A DNA stretch of 64,000 nt, from positions 1,364,001-1,428,000 of the forward strand of contig NZ_CP115670.1 in the NCBI RefSeq assembly GCF_027886475.1, written 5' to 3'. Position numbers and translations under genes: made by a program. This DNA comes from Corynebacterium sp. SCR221107 (GTDB taxonomy: Bacteria; Actinomycetota; Actinomycetes; Mycobacteriales; Mycobacteriaceae). Each line of letters begins with the position of its first letter. The stretch's first letter is position 1. Positions 54,849 to 63,605 of this stretch are shown one piece after another. Under the pieces are notes generated by a model. That model saw only the letters and a list, made by a program, of their open reading frames with translations, made no database searches and was not told the origin of the DNA.

Positions 54849-55807
54849 TCGGTGGCAGCCAGAGTCTCCTCGATGGCCTTCGAAAACTCCACCAGGGCGG
54901 CGTTGCCGCTGGCCTGAGGCACGGAGACCGCCACCACGGTCTCGCGTCCGAGGGCAAACCACGTGGAGGCGGTAGTGCCGTTGCCCACGGTGGTGTCTTC
55001 AAACCAGGTCACGTCGTTGATTTGCTGCAGCTGTGCGCCAGCGGCGTAGCTTGCGGGGAAGTCCACTCCGCAGCGGATCTCGATGGATTCGTAGCCATCC
55101 GCAGTCCACACGGCGGTGAGATCGCCTGCCGCATCGCCCTCGTAACGGGCATAGGCTGGGTTCTCGCCGATGGTGGCGGGCAGGGCGTCGGCAAGCGCCT
55201 GGCAACTATCTGGGGCCGGTTGGGTCGCTGCCACCTGTTCCAGGGGCAACGGATACGGGGTGGCTTCCTGTTCCTTGAGCGCGCTCAACGCCCCGGAAAG
55301 CGCAGCGCTGCTGAACTCTTGATCGCCCAACCCTAGCGCATCGGTGGAAATGGCGACAACGGGGAAACGGTTGACCGTGTACCACGACTGCATCGTCGAC
55401 TGTGGGGTGGTGTCGACAACCCGCAGCCACTCAACCCCATCGACGTGGGTGGTAGGAGACAAGGCAGTGTACTGCAAAGGCAGATCCACCCCGCAGCGCA
55501 ACGTGATCCGCTCCTGGCTGTTGGATTGCCAAGCCGCAGCGCCCGACGGCTTGGGTTCTACCAATTCCGCTCGCTGGTGGCCAAGGAATTCCTCCGGCAG
55601 TGAGTCAATGAGATCGGCGCACTCGGCGGAGTCGGCATACGGGGAGTTGAGCACCGACATGCTCACCGGCTGAGTGGCAGCGCTGTTGTAGACCATCTTC
55701 GCGCCGATGAGCACGCCGACGACGAGTAGCAGCGATAACACGAGCGCGATCACGATCGGGGCCTTAAGGAATGAACCTTCGGTTGTGCCAGCCGTTTTTG
55801 CATCCAT
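54845..55807 (-). CDS. Membrane-anchored protein with two DUF3515-like repeats
   Basis: The ATG at 55807 follows TAGGCT on the minus strand (55816-55821) by eight bases, a leaderless layout. The 320-residue protein has one N-terminal helix (PIVIALVLSLLLVVGVLIGA) and an exterior part that appears internally duplicated. CADLIDSLPEEFLGHQR ... ITLRCGVDLPLQY is echoed by CQALADALPATIGENPA ... IEIRCGVDFPASY, each with two Cys, matching the DUF3515 pattern. The function is unknown. Most relatives I know of carry a single unit. Confidence 0.8.
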   Translation of the reverse strand: MDAKTAGTTEGSFLKAPIVIALVLSLLLVVGVLIGAKMVYNSAATQPVSMSVLNSPYADSAECADLIDSLPEEFLGHQRAELVEPKPSGAAAWQSNSQERITLRCGVDLPLQYTALSPTTHVDGVEWLRVVDTTPQSTMQSWYTVNRFPVVAISTDALGLGDQEFSSAALSGALSALKEQEATPYPLPLEQVAATQPAPDSCQALADALPATIGENPAYARYEGDAAGDLTAVWTADGYESIEIRCGVDFPASYAAGAQLQQINDVTWFEDTTVGNGTTASTWFALGRETVVAVSVPQASGNAALVEFSKAIEETLAATD

Positions 55808-55933
55808 AGTGGTCAAGCCTACAAGCATCCCGTGCGGCCGCACGCATTCGGCTATTTTTTGCTTGCCGACGCCCACCCGGCCGACCTCATAATTGTTCAA
55901 ACTTTTTTGGTGGCGCTAGTGTCGGTGGGTAGT

Positions 55934-56899
55934 ATGAAGGCTCCAAAAAACCCCACGCTTGCAGAGGTCGGCGAGCAGGCAGCGATCAACGTCATCATTG
56001 CCCATGCCCCCAGCTCCCGCAACGGCGACGATGCCGCCGTGCTCGGGCATGCCGCCCCCAATTCCAGGACCGTGGTGACCACAGACCTGCTGGTGGAAAA
56101 CCGGCACTTTTCCCTCGACTGGTCCACCCCCGCCGAGATCGGGCGCAAGGCGATCACGCAGAATTTCGCCGATGTGGAGGCTATGGGGGCTCGCCCGGTG
56201 GCGGCCCTGCTTGGCCTGAGCGTGCCGAGCTATACCAGGCTGGGCTTCGTCTCCGACCTCGCCCGCGGCATCGCCCAGCGGGTAGGCGACTATGGGGCAG
56301 AGCTCGTCGGCGGCGACATCACCGACGGCGAGGCGATCGTCATCTCCGTGACCGCCATCGGCCAGCTCGGGGGCTCCATCCCAGCACTGACGCTCAACGC
56401 CGCCCGCCCGGGCCAGATTCTGATTGCTTCCGGCGAGATTGGGGCCTCGGCCGCGGGGCTGGCACTGCTGCAGCGCTTCGGGCGCCACGGGGTGCCCAAG
56501 GAATTCATGCCACTGGTGCAGTCGCACTGCGCCACCAAGATCCCCCCAGGCCGCGGCTTCGTTGCGCGCACCGCCGGGGTCACCGCAATGACCGACAACT
56601 CCGATGGCCTCATCCACGATCTTCAGACCATGGCGCGCCGCTCCGGGGTCACCATCGACGTGCGTTCGGAGTCGATCACCCCCACCCCGCTGATGCGCAA
56701 GGCGGCGGAGCTCCTGGCCGCCGACCCCTGGGAGTGGGTCCTTTCCGGCGGCGAGGATCATACGCTTGTGGCCACCACCAACGGCGCCCCGCCGGTGGGT
56801 TTCAGGCGCATCGGCATGATCTATAAACAACACCGCCACCAACTGGTCACCGTTGACCACAAGACCCCGGACTACTCAGCCGGATGGAATAGCTTTTAG
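55934..56899 (+). CDS. thiL: Thiamine-monophosphate kinase
   Basis: ThiL phosphorylates thiamine monophosphate to the active cofactor used by, among others, IlvB. The 321-residue protein starts KAPKNPTLAEVGEQAAINVI. The PurM-like fold shows RNGDDAAVLGH, NFADVEAMGARPVAALLGL, GGDITDGEAIVISVTAIGQL and ATTNGAPPVG near the end. Upstream in-frame codons give a non-conserved extension, so ATG 55934 is preferred, although no clear ribosome binding site precedes it. It abuts ung with no gap. Confidence 0.92.
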   Translation: MKAPKNPTLAEVGEQAAINVIIAHAPSSRNGDDAAVLGHAAPNSRTVVTTDLLVENRHFSLDWSTPAEIGRKAITQNFADVEAMGARPVAALLGLSVPSYTRLGFVSDLARGIAQRVGDYGAELVGGDITDGEAIVISVTAIGQLGGSIPALTLNAARPGQILIASGEIGASAAGLALLQRFGRHGVPKEFMPLVQSHCATKIPPGRGFVARTAGVTAMTDNSDGLIHDLQTMARRSGVTIDVRSESITPTPLMRKAAELLAADPWEWVLSGGEDHTLVATTNGAPPVGFRRIGMIYKQHRHQLVTVDHKTPDYSAGWNSF

Positions 56900-57577
56900 A
56901 TGAATCTGCACCGCGACCAACCACTTCCCGTCCACCCCTCCTGGCTCCAGCCGCTTGCTCCCGTGGCCGACACCATCCACCAGATGGGGGACTTCCTGCG
57001 CGCCGAAAATGCCGCCGGCCGCGGCTACCTTCCCGCGGGCAGCGATGTCCTGCGCGCGTTTTCCTACCCCTTCGACGAGGTCAAAGTGCTCATCGTCGGC
57101 CAGGATCCCTATCCCACGCCAGGTCATGCCATGGGCTTGAGTTTTTCCACCCAGCCTGGCGTGCGCCCGCTGCCACGAAGCCTAGCCAATATCTTTACCG
57201 AGCTTTCCGACGACCTCGGCATCCCCGCGCCCACCGACGGCGACCTTACCGCCTGGTCTCGCCAGGGGGTCGCCCTCTTCAACAGGGTATTGAGCGTCAG
57301 CCCCGGCCAGGCGGGCAGCCACCGCGGTAAGGGGTGGGAGAAGGTGACCGAAACCGCGATCCGGGCATTGGCCGGCCGCAATCAGCCCTTGGTGGCCATC
57401 TTGTGGGGAAGAGACGCCCAAGCAACCCGCGCCTTCTTGGGCACGACCCCGTGTATTACCTCCCCGCACCCCTCGCCGCTGTCGGCGCACCGCGGCTTTT
57501 TCGGCTCACGACCGTTTAGCCGCGCAAACCAACTGTTGATTGACCTCGGCGCGCAGCCGGTGGACTGGCGGCTGTAG
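56900..57577 (+). CDS. ung: Uracil-DNA glycosylase
   Basis: Ung excises uracil from DNA. The 225-residue family 1 enzyme has the water-activating motif [18 protein letters not shown] and the DNA-intercalating loop [20 protein letters not shown]. The ATG directly follows the thiL stop. Its own TAG is part of TAGAAT, which also fits as the -10 of the next gene. Confidence 0.96.
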   Translation: MNLHRDQPLPVHPSWLQPLAPVADTIHQMGDFLRAENAAGRGYLPAGSDVLRAFSYPFDEVKVLIVGQDPYPTPGHAMGLSFSTQPGVRPLPRSLANIFTELSDDLGIPAPTDGDLTAWSRQGVALFNRVLSVSPGQAGSHRGKGWEKVTETAIRALAGRNQPLVAILWGRDAQATRAFLGTTPCITSPHPSPLSAHRGFFGSRPFSRANQLLIDLGAQPVDWRL

Positions 57578-57588
57578 AATTGGTGACC

Positions 57589-59229
57589 ATGCCAGCCACC
57601 GGAACCCTCGAAGTCCTAGACGGTGACGGCCTGCTTGCCTGGGCCAAGCTCGCCGTCGCCGAGCTTGTGGCACGACGCGCGGAAATCAACGCGCTCAACG
57701 TGTTCCCCGTTCCGGACTCCGATACCGGCTCCAACATGGCTCACACGATGGAATCCGCGCTGGCCAAGGCGCAGGAGCTGGCCACCGACAAACCAGAGGC
57801 GCGCACCGACGCGGCCGCCATCGCTGCAGCTCTGGCCACGGGCGCGGTGCGTGGGGCTCGGGGCAACTCCGGGGTGGTGCTCAGCCAAGTGCTGCGCGGC
57901 ATCGCCCAGGCCGCCGACGGGGGAGTCCTCACCGGGGCCTCCATCACCACGTCGCTTTCCCTCGCGCTGAGCTTTGTCAACCGCGCAATCACGGATCCGG
58001 TCGAGGGCACGGTAATTACCGTGTTGCGCGCGGCCAGCATCGCCGCCGCACAAACGGAGTCTGAGGATCTGTCTACCGTGGTCGAAGCCGCAGCTAGTGC
58101 CGCCCAGACTGCGTTGGCCAACACGCCCTCCCAGCTTGCCGCCCTCCGCGAGGCGGGGGTCGTCGACGCCGGGGGAAAAGGCTTCGTGATCTTGCTAGAG
58201 GCGTTGCGGCAGGTGACCAGCGGAGACGAAAAGGCAGACGAGGTACGCCCGGTGCGGCAGGCGTCGGAAAGCACAGCGACCGATGGTGGCGCGGGGCACG
58301 GCCACGGCGGATACCTCGAGGTGATGTTTTCCATCGACGGCGTAGCGCTGGATGCCGTGCGCGACGCACTGGCCCCCCTGGGAGATAGCCTCGTCATCGC
58401 GCACATGGATAACACCTCGGGCACCGTCCACATTCACAGCCACGACGCCGGCGCCGTCATCGAGACCGCCTACCGCCTCGGCGCGGTCTCCGGCCTACGC
58501 ATCGAGGTGCTTCCCGACGCCAAGGCAGCCGACGTCCTCAACCCCAAGCGCGTTGTCGTGGCGATCACCCCGCCGGGCACGCTCGCCCAGCTCTACGGGC
58601 AGGCCGGCGCGCTCGTGGTAACCCGTGGCCCGCATCCAGCACGGGACACCGACATTGTCTACGAGGTGGTCTCCCAAGCCCGCTCGAGCGGCGCCAGCGA
58701 GGTGATCCTCTTGCCCAACGGGCTTGTCGATCGCGTCGAATTGGCCTCCATCGAACGGTCCAGCCTCGCATTCGAACAGTCCATCACCATCGTCCCCGCA
58801 GGCATGCTCGTCTGCGGGCTCGCAGCCTTGTCCGTGCATGACCCGATGCAACCGCTCGCCTTGGACACCCTGGCGATGGTTGAGGCCACCACCAACATGC
58901 GGACCGCCGTCCTCCAGCGCGCCGAGAAAGCACGCCTGACGCAGGCTGGCGCCTGCGCCAAAAACGACATTCTGGCGAAGTCGAATGGCGAGATCATCGC
59001 CGTAGCCGACAACGAGCTCGAGGCGCTGGCCGCGGCCTGCACACGCATGCTGGATGTGGGTGGGGAACAGATCACCTTGCTCATCCGCGACGAGCTCGCC
59101 GACTCCATCACCTACGACGCGGTGGAAGACGCCTTGCACAAGCGCGGACTCAACCGCCACCGCCAGGTCGACGTGGCCATCTATCCCGCAGACAACCTCG
59201 AAAGCCTGGTAGAGATCGGAGTGGAATAA
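57589..59229 (+). CDS. DAK2-domain protein (FakA-like)
   Basis: The product has about 546 residues. The N-terminal DhaL/DAK2 domain has the nucleotide/Mg motif NVFPVPDSDTGSNMAHTM (about 35-52) and ARGNSGVVLSQVLRGIA. A middle domain and a C-terminal DegV-like half (about 320-545) follow, as in FakA fatty acid kinases. No FakB is nearby, so the acyl partner is not known. I chose ATG 57589 because TAGAAT (57575-57580) lies eight bases upstream; TTG 57580 and GTG 57583 are also in frame. recG follows after three bases. Confidence 0.85.
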   Translation: MPATGTLEVLDGDGLLAWAKLAVAELVARRAEINALNVFPVPDSDTGSNMAHTMESALAKAQELATDKPEARTDAAAIAAALATGAVRGARGNSGVVLSQVLRGIAQAADGGVLTGASITTSLSLALSFVNRAITDPVEGTVITVLRAASIAAAQTESEDLSTVVEAAASAAQTALANTPSQLAALREAGVVDAGGKGFVILLEALRQVTSGDEKADEVRPVRQASESTATDGGAGHGHGGYLEVMFSIDGVALDAVRDALAPLGDSLVIAHMDNTSGTVHIHSHDAGAVIETAYRLGAVSGLRIEVLPDAKAADVLNPKRVVVAITPPGTLAQLYGQAGALVVTRGPHPARDTDIVYEVVSQARSSGASEVILLPNGLVDRVELASIERSSLAFEQSITIVPAGMLVCGLAALSVHDPMQPLALDTLAMVEATTNMRTAVLQRAEKARLTQAGACAKNDILAKSNGEIIAVADNELEALAAACTRMLDVGGEQITLLIRDELADSITYDAVEDALHKRGLNRHRQVDVAIYPADNLESLVEIGVE

Positions 59230-59232
59230 CCC

Positions 59233-61353
59233 ATGTTGGGCTGGCACGATACCCGTTCCCTGGCATCCCTGCTGCCGAAGAAGGAGGCAACTGCCTTCAA
59301 GAAGCACTTCGGATACACCACCGCCGAGCACCTCCTGCTGCACTTCCCGCGCACCTGGGCCCCGCACGGCGGATCTTTGGGTACCGGCACCTTCGAAGAG
59401 GGCGACATCATCACCCTCATCGGAACCATCACCGCCGCCCGAAGTAGCGTGACCCGCAACGGCCAACACCTCTACCAGATCACCATCGAAGATCAGCCCT
59501 ATCAGGCACAAGCCGTCTTTTTCCGCGCCAGCCCGTGGTTGACTAACACGCTGAGCGTGGGCACTCGGGCCATGTTTTTCGGTAAATACAAGCACTCCAA
59601 CTTCGGGGACGTGCTCCAACACCCCGACTACCTCGTCTTGCCACGCATCGGTGAAAAACGCCGGACGAAGGGAACGCTGGGCACGCTCACTACCTACGGC
59701 GACGTCGCGGAGATCACTGCGATCTTAAACTCGCTGGACTACATGCCGATCTATCCGGCCAAAGCCAAGGTTGCCACCTGGTCGATCTTTGCGGCGATAC
59801 ACCACATACTCGAAAACACTCAACCGATCAAAGATCCGCTGGGGCCGTTTGCCCCCAAGGACCTCCCCAGCTTCGACGCCGCGCTGCGCAGCATCCATGA
59901 GCCGGGGGCGCAGGGACCGACCGCGGGCCTGGACCGCATGCGCTACAACGAGGCAATGGAGATCGCCTTGGTGATGGCGCTGCGTCGCGCCACCAACGCC
60001 CAGCGCGCCGCCGCCAGCCTGCCACCGCTTGCCGACGGCCAGCGCGCCCGCATGCTTGCCAGCCTGCCCTTCCCCCTCACCGACGGCCAGCGCACGGTCA
60101 TTGAGGAAATCAGCAGTGAACTGGCCAAGCCACGGCCCATGCAGCGCCTCTTGGAAGGCGAGGTGGGCTCCGGTAAGACGATCGTCTCGGTGATCGCGAT
60201 GCTCCAGGCAGTCGATCAGGGCATGCAATGTGCCCTGCTCGCCCCGACGGAAGTCTTGGCCACCCAGCATGCCCGCAGCATCCAGGCAGCGCTGGCGGCC
60301 GCCGGGCTGACCACCAAGGTGGTCACGCTAATCGGCTCGCTCAACACTAAGCAGCGCAGGCAGGCGCTGCTAGATATCATCTCAGGCGATGCCGATATCG
60401 TGGTGGGCACGCATGCGATCATCCAAGAGGGTGTTGATTTCTTCAACCTCGGCCTTGTGGTCATCGACGAGCAGCATCGCTTCGGCGTCGAACAGCGCGA
60501 CCATCTGCGCTCCAAGGGACCGAAAGGGCTGACCCCCCACGTGCTGGTGATGACGGCAACTCCCATCCCGCGCACCGTGGCCATGACCGCCTTCGGCGAC
60601 TTGAGCCTTTCTGTCCTGCGCGAGCTTCCGGGAGAGAGGAAACCCATCAGCTCCTTCGTCGTCGCCGAATCCAATAAGGCCTGGCTGCATCGCGCATTCG
60701 AGCGGATGCGCGAAGAAGTACAAGCCGGCAGGCAGGTCTATGTGGTCGCCCCGCGCATCCAGGGCGACGGCGGCGTCGAGGACGTCTTCGACCGCTTCCG
60801 CGACCGTATCTTCCCTGAGCTTCGGGTGGGAATCCTCCACGGCCGGATGCCCGCGGATGCGAAGGAAGAAGTGATGCTGGCCTTTTCGCGGGGCGAACTC
60901 GACGTCCTTGTGGCCACCACCGTCATCGAGGTGGGCGTGGATGTGCCCAACGCGACGGTAATGATGATCCTTGAATCCGAACGCTTCGGTGTGTCCCAGC
61001 TCCACCAGCTCCGTGGCCGCGTAGGGCGAGGCGGGAATGCCTCCATCTGCTTCTTCCACGTCTCCGCCGGGGTCAGCGAGGAGGCCTTGGCCAGAGTCAG
61101 TTCGGTTGCCACCACCACCAACGGTTTTGAGCTGGCCGAAATCGATCTCGAGTACCGGCAGGAAGGCGAGGTGCTAGGCACCAGACAATCTGGCGCGTCC
61201 ACGCTGAAGCTGCTGAGCTTGGTCCGCGATCGCGATGTGATCGAGCGGGCCAACAGGGACGCTGCCTACCTCGTTTCCCGCGACCCGGAGCTTGCCACGG
61301 AGTTGATCAAGGATGTGAGCTTTGAGCGGCAGGAGTACATCGAAAAGTCCTAG
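59233..61353 (+). CDS. recG: ATP-dependent DNA helicase RecG
   Basis: RecG remodels stalled forks and Holliday junctions. The 706-residue protein has an N-terminal wedge/OB domain (DIITLIGTITAARSS), Walker A LLEGEVGSGKTIVSVI at about 305-320, the DEQHRFGVEQRD box, VMTATPIPRTVAMTAFGD, and motifs V-VI in VATTVIEVGVDVPNATVM and HQLRGRVGRGG. It is complete and typical in length. It lies three bases after the DAK2 gene and probably shares its transcript. Confidence 0.95.
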   Translation: MLGWHDTRSLASLLPKKEATAFKKHFGYTTAEHLLLHFPRTWAPHGGSLGTGTFEEGDIITLIGTITAARSSVTRNGQHLYQITIEDQPYQAQAVFFRASPWLTNTLSVGTRAMFFGKYKHSNFGDVLQHPDYLVLPRIGEKRRTKGTLGTLTTYGDVAEITAILNSLDYMPIYPAKAKVATWSIFAAIHHILENTQPIKDPLGPFAPKDLPSFDAALRSIHEPGAQGPTAGLDRMRYNEAMEIALVMALRRATNAQRAAASLPPLADGQRARMLASLPFPLTDGQRTVIEEISSELAKPRPMQRLLEGEVGSGKTIVSVIAMLQAVDQGMQCALLAPTEVLATQHARSIQAALAAAGLTTKVVTLIGSLNTKQRRQALLDIISGDADIVVGTHAIIQEGVDFFNLGLVVIDEQHRFGVEQRDHLRSKGPKGLTPHVLVMTATPIPRTVAMTAFGDLSLSVLRELPGERKPISSFVVAESNKAWLHRAFERMREEVQAGRQVYVVAPRIQGDGGVEDVFDRFRDRIFPELRVGILHGRMPADAKEEVMLAFSRGELDVLVATTVIEVGVDVPNATVMMILESERFGVSQLHQLRGRVGRGGNASICFFHVSAGVSEEALARVSSVATTTNGFELAEIDLEYRQEGEVLGTRQSGASTLKLLSLVRDRDVIERANRDAAYLVSRDPELATELIKDVSFERQEYIEKS

Positions 61354-61394
61354 CGGAAAAGTCCGTTCCACAGCGATGCGATAAGGTAAGGGTC

Positions 61395-61610
61395 ATGAAA
61401 ATCTGCGCACCCTTTGCCGGCATCGTCCACTTTAAGGTGGCTGTTGGCGATACCGTCACCACAGGCCAGGAACTGGCAAGCGTTGAGGCCGTCAAACTGG
61501 AGTCTCCGGTTTTTGCCCCTGGCCCGGGTGTGGTCACCGCGCTGCTGCTCGATGATTTTGCCGACTGTGTGGGCGGCGATGCGCTCATTGATCTAGGGGA
61601 GGCTGGTTAA
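61395..61610 (+). CDS. Small biotinyl/lipoyl carrier-like domain protein
   Basis: The 71-residue protein is one biotinyl domain: APFAGIVHFKVAVGDTVTTG, then SVEAVKLESPVFAPGPGVV. The modified Lys is expected in EAVKLES, where the usual flanking Met residues (AMKM) are replaced by Val and Leu. It may serve as a carboxyl carrier for an acyl-CoA or pyruvate carboxylase or be a degenerate carrier. The ATG lies seven bases after TAAGGT (61382-61387), leaderless. rsmD follows after four bases. Confidence 0.8.
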   Translation: MKICAPFAGIVHFKVAVGDTVTTGQELASVEAVKLESPVFAPGPGVVTALLLDDFADCVGGDALIDLGEAG

Positions 61611-61614
61611 TCGC

Positions 61615-62205
61615 ATGGGCATGACTCGCATTATCTCCGGTGAGGCTCGGGGGCGAAAGATTAAGGTTCCGCCAACCGGTACCCGGCCAACCTCCGATCG
61701 TGCCCGCGAGGGCCTGTTCTCCTCCTTGCAAGTACGCTTTGGCTTTGCCGACGCCAACGTGTTGGATCTATTCGCCGGTTCTGGTGCCCTCGGCTTGGAA
61801 GCTGCCTCTCGTGGTGCGGCTCACGTGGTGCTGGTGGAGTCCAACCCGCAGGCTGCGGCGATCATTCGTCACAATGCCGGGATCGTCGGCCACCCCAGCG
61901 TGGTGGTGGAGGAGATGAAGGCTTCTACCTATGTCGCCAGCGCGCCGCGCGAGTTCTTCGACATGGTGCTCGCCGACCCGCCGTATGAGCTTGCCGACGA
62001 AGCCGTGGTCGAGATGCTCGAGGCGCTCAAGCCCGCCCTGGTCGACGGTGCCGCCGTCGTCGTAGAGCGTCACGTCGATTCCCCACAGACGGCGTGGCCG
62101 CGTGGCTACGAGCCCACCACCCAAAAGCTCAAGAAGCGTACCTTTGGTATTGCCCGCATGGACATGGCCGTGTTCGACCGCGAACTTGCCGAGTCCGAAG
62201 AATAG
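61615..62205 (+). CDS. rsmD: 16S rRNA (guanine(966)-N(2))-methyltransferase RsmD
   Basis: The 196-residue Rossmann methyltransferase starts MGMTRIISGEARGRKIKVP. SAM motif I is VLDLFAGSGALGLEAASRGA and motif IV is MVLADPPYELAD. TRPTSDRAREGLFSSL is diagnostic for RsmD. GGGGAGG lies about 10 bases upstream; ATG 61621 is an alternative start. It is followed by coaD, the common bacterial pairing. Confidence 0.93.
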   Translation: MGMTRIISGEARGRKIKVPPTGTRPTSDRAREGLFSSLQVRFGFADANVLDLFAGSGALGLEAASRGAAHVVLVESNPQAAAIIRHNAGIVGHPSVVVEEMKASTYVASAPREFFDMVLADPPYELADEAVVEMLEALKPALVDGAAVVVERHVDSPQTAWPRGYEPTTQKLKKRTFGIARMDMAVFDRELAESEE

Positions 62206-62234
62206 AATTTCCCCTCACAAGGAACGCACCCAAA

Positions 62235-62735
62235 ATGACCATCACCGCAGTTTGCCCAGGCTCCTTTGACCCCATCACCATGGGGCATATGGACATCATC
62301 ACTCGTGCCGCCTCCCAATTCGATGAGGTCACCGTCCTCGTGACAGGTAATCCTCATAAGAGCTCCGGAATGTTTAGCATCGACGAGCGCAAGGAGCTTA
62401 TTCGGGAGGCCGTCTCGCATTTGACCAACGTCAGGGTCGACCACTGGGCAGGTCTATTGGTGGACTACACCACCGCGAATAACGTCAATGTCTTGGTCAA
62501 GGGCTTGCGTACCTCATTAGATTATGAGTACGAGCTGCCGATGGCACAGATGAATCGTCGGCTGACAGGCATCGACACGATGTTTTTGATGACCGACCCC
62601 AAGTACGGCTACATCAGTTCGACGCTGTGCAAGGAGGTCACCACCTACGGTGGCGATGTCTCAGAGATGCTGCCTGCCAACGTGAACCTGGCGATGCAAA
62701 AGAAGATGACGCAGCTGCATTCCCAACAGGACTAA
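62235..62735 (+). CDS. coaD: Phosphopantetheine adenylyltransferase
   Basis: CoaD makes dephospho-CoA from phosphopantetheine and ATP. The 166-residue nucleotidyltransferase begins MTITAVCPGSFDPITMGHMD with the TxGH motif. VDYTTANNVNVLVKGLR and the late YISSTLCKEVTTYGGDV are family hallmarks. The ATG at 62235 follows AAGGAA. A terminator lies 16 bases after the stop. Confidence 0.96.
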   Translation: MTITAVCPGSFDPITMGHMDIITRAASQFDEVTVLVTGNPHKSSGMFSIDERKELIREAVSHLTNVRVDHWAGLLVDYTTANNVNVLVKGLRTSLDYEYELPMAQMNRRLTGIDTMFLMTDPKYGYISSTLCKEVTTYGGDVSEMLPANVNLAMQKKMTQLHSQQD

Positions 62736-62751
62736 GCTCTCAATGCTTTTC

Positions 62752-62778
62752 CCGCCCGAAGGTTTGGGCGGGTTTTTG
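62752..62778 (+). terminator. Rho-independent terminator after coaD
   Basis: CCCGCCC-gaaggttt-GGGCGGG is followed by TTTTTGC: a perfect 7-bp GC stem with a T run. Confidence 0.93.
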
Positions 62779-62807
62779 CATTGCTCTATATACAAGGAGA
62801 ACCCACC

Positions 62808-63554
62808 ATGACACTCGCTGTTGTCATCTTTGTGACCGTAGCGCTCGGTGCCAGCCTGCAACGCATTTCGGGGATGGGCATGGGGCTTATTGGAGGACCG
62901 ATCCTAAGCCTGTTCCTCGGGCCGGTCGAAGGAATCATGGTGGTAAACGTTTTGGCTTTCATAAACGCCATCATGAGCACGTATTCGGTGCGTCGCGATG
63001 TGGACTGGAAGAAGTTCGCGATCATCGCCGCCCCTATGGTCATTGGCGCCATACCTGGCGCATTTCTCATCAAGGCCATCAGCGGATCTCTGCTCCAGGT
63101 CATCGTCGGCTCCTTGCTCCTCATCGCTTTGGCTGTCGTAACACTGGGACAGCGTTACGTCCCGGTGGTTCGAGGCACGGGACCCGCCGTGACCGCGGGT
63201 ATCGTCGGCGGATTCATGAATACCCTGGCTGGCATCGCCGGTCCGGCGATTACGGTGTACGCACAGGCCAGCCGATGGGAGCAGCGCGCCTACGCTTCAA
63301 CCCTGCAGCCAATTTTTATTGTTTCTGCGTTCGTCTCGATAGTGGTGAAGTCGGCGACGGGGGCAGGCTCCATCGAGCACATCAGTGCGCTTGCGTGGGC
63401 CGGTGGGGTGGTTGCCATGTTCATCGGCATCTTCCTAGGCTCCAAGGTGGCAAACAAAGTGCCCCGGGACAAGGCCCGCGCCCTCGCCCTGGGGCTGGCA
63501 ACACTCGGTGGCATTAGCGTCCTTGCCCGTGGTGCAATCGGCCTGATTCAATAA
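62808..63554 (+). CDS. TauE/SafE-family membrane exporter
   Basis: ATG 62808 follows AAGGAGA and gives 248 residues with seven or eight membrane helices. LGASLQRISGMGMGLIGGPI opens the family's first repeat and VTAGIVGGFMNTLAGIAGPA the second; both repeats carry the Gly-rich core typical of sulfite/organosulfonate exporters of this family. The substrate is probably an anion such as sulfite or sulfoacetate; this is inference from the family. It is monocistronic. Confidence 0.88.
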   Translation: MTLAVVIFVTVALGASLQRISGMGMGLIGGPILSLFLGPVEGIMVVNVLAFINAIMSTYSVRRDVDWKKFAIIAAPMVIGAIPGAFLIKAISGSLLQVIVGSLLLIALAVVTLGQRYVPVVRGTGPAVTAGIVGGFMNTLAGIAGPAITVYAQASRWEQRAYASTLQPIFIVSAFVSIVVKSATGAGSIEHISALAWAGGVVAMFIGIFLGSKVANKVPRDKARALALGLATLGGISVLARGAIGLIQ

Positions 63555-63605
63555 GGCATGCTTCGCAGGCCCGCGTGGGGCCTGCTTTCCGACGTTGCGG
63601 GGCTC

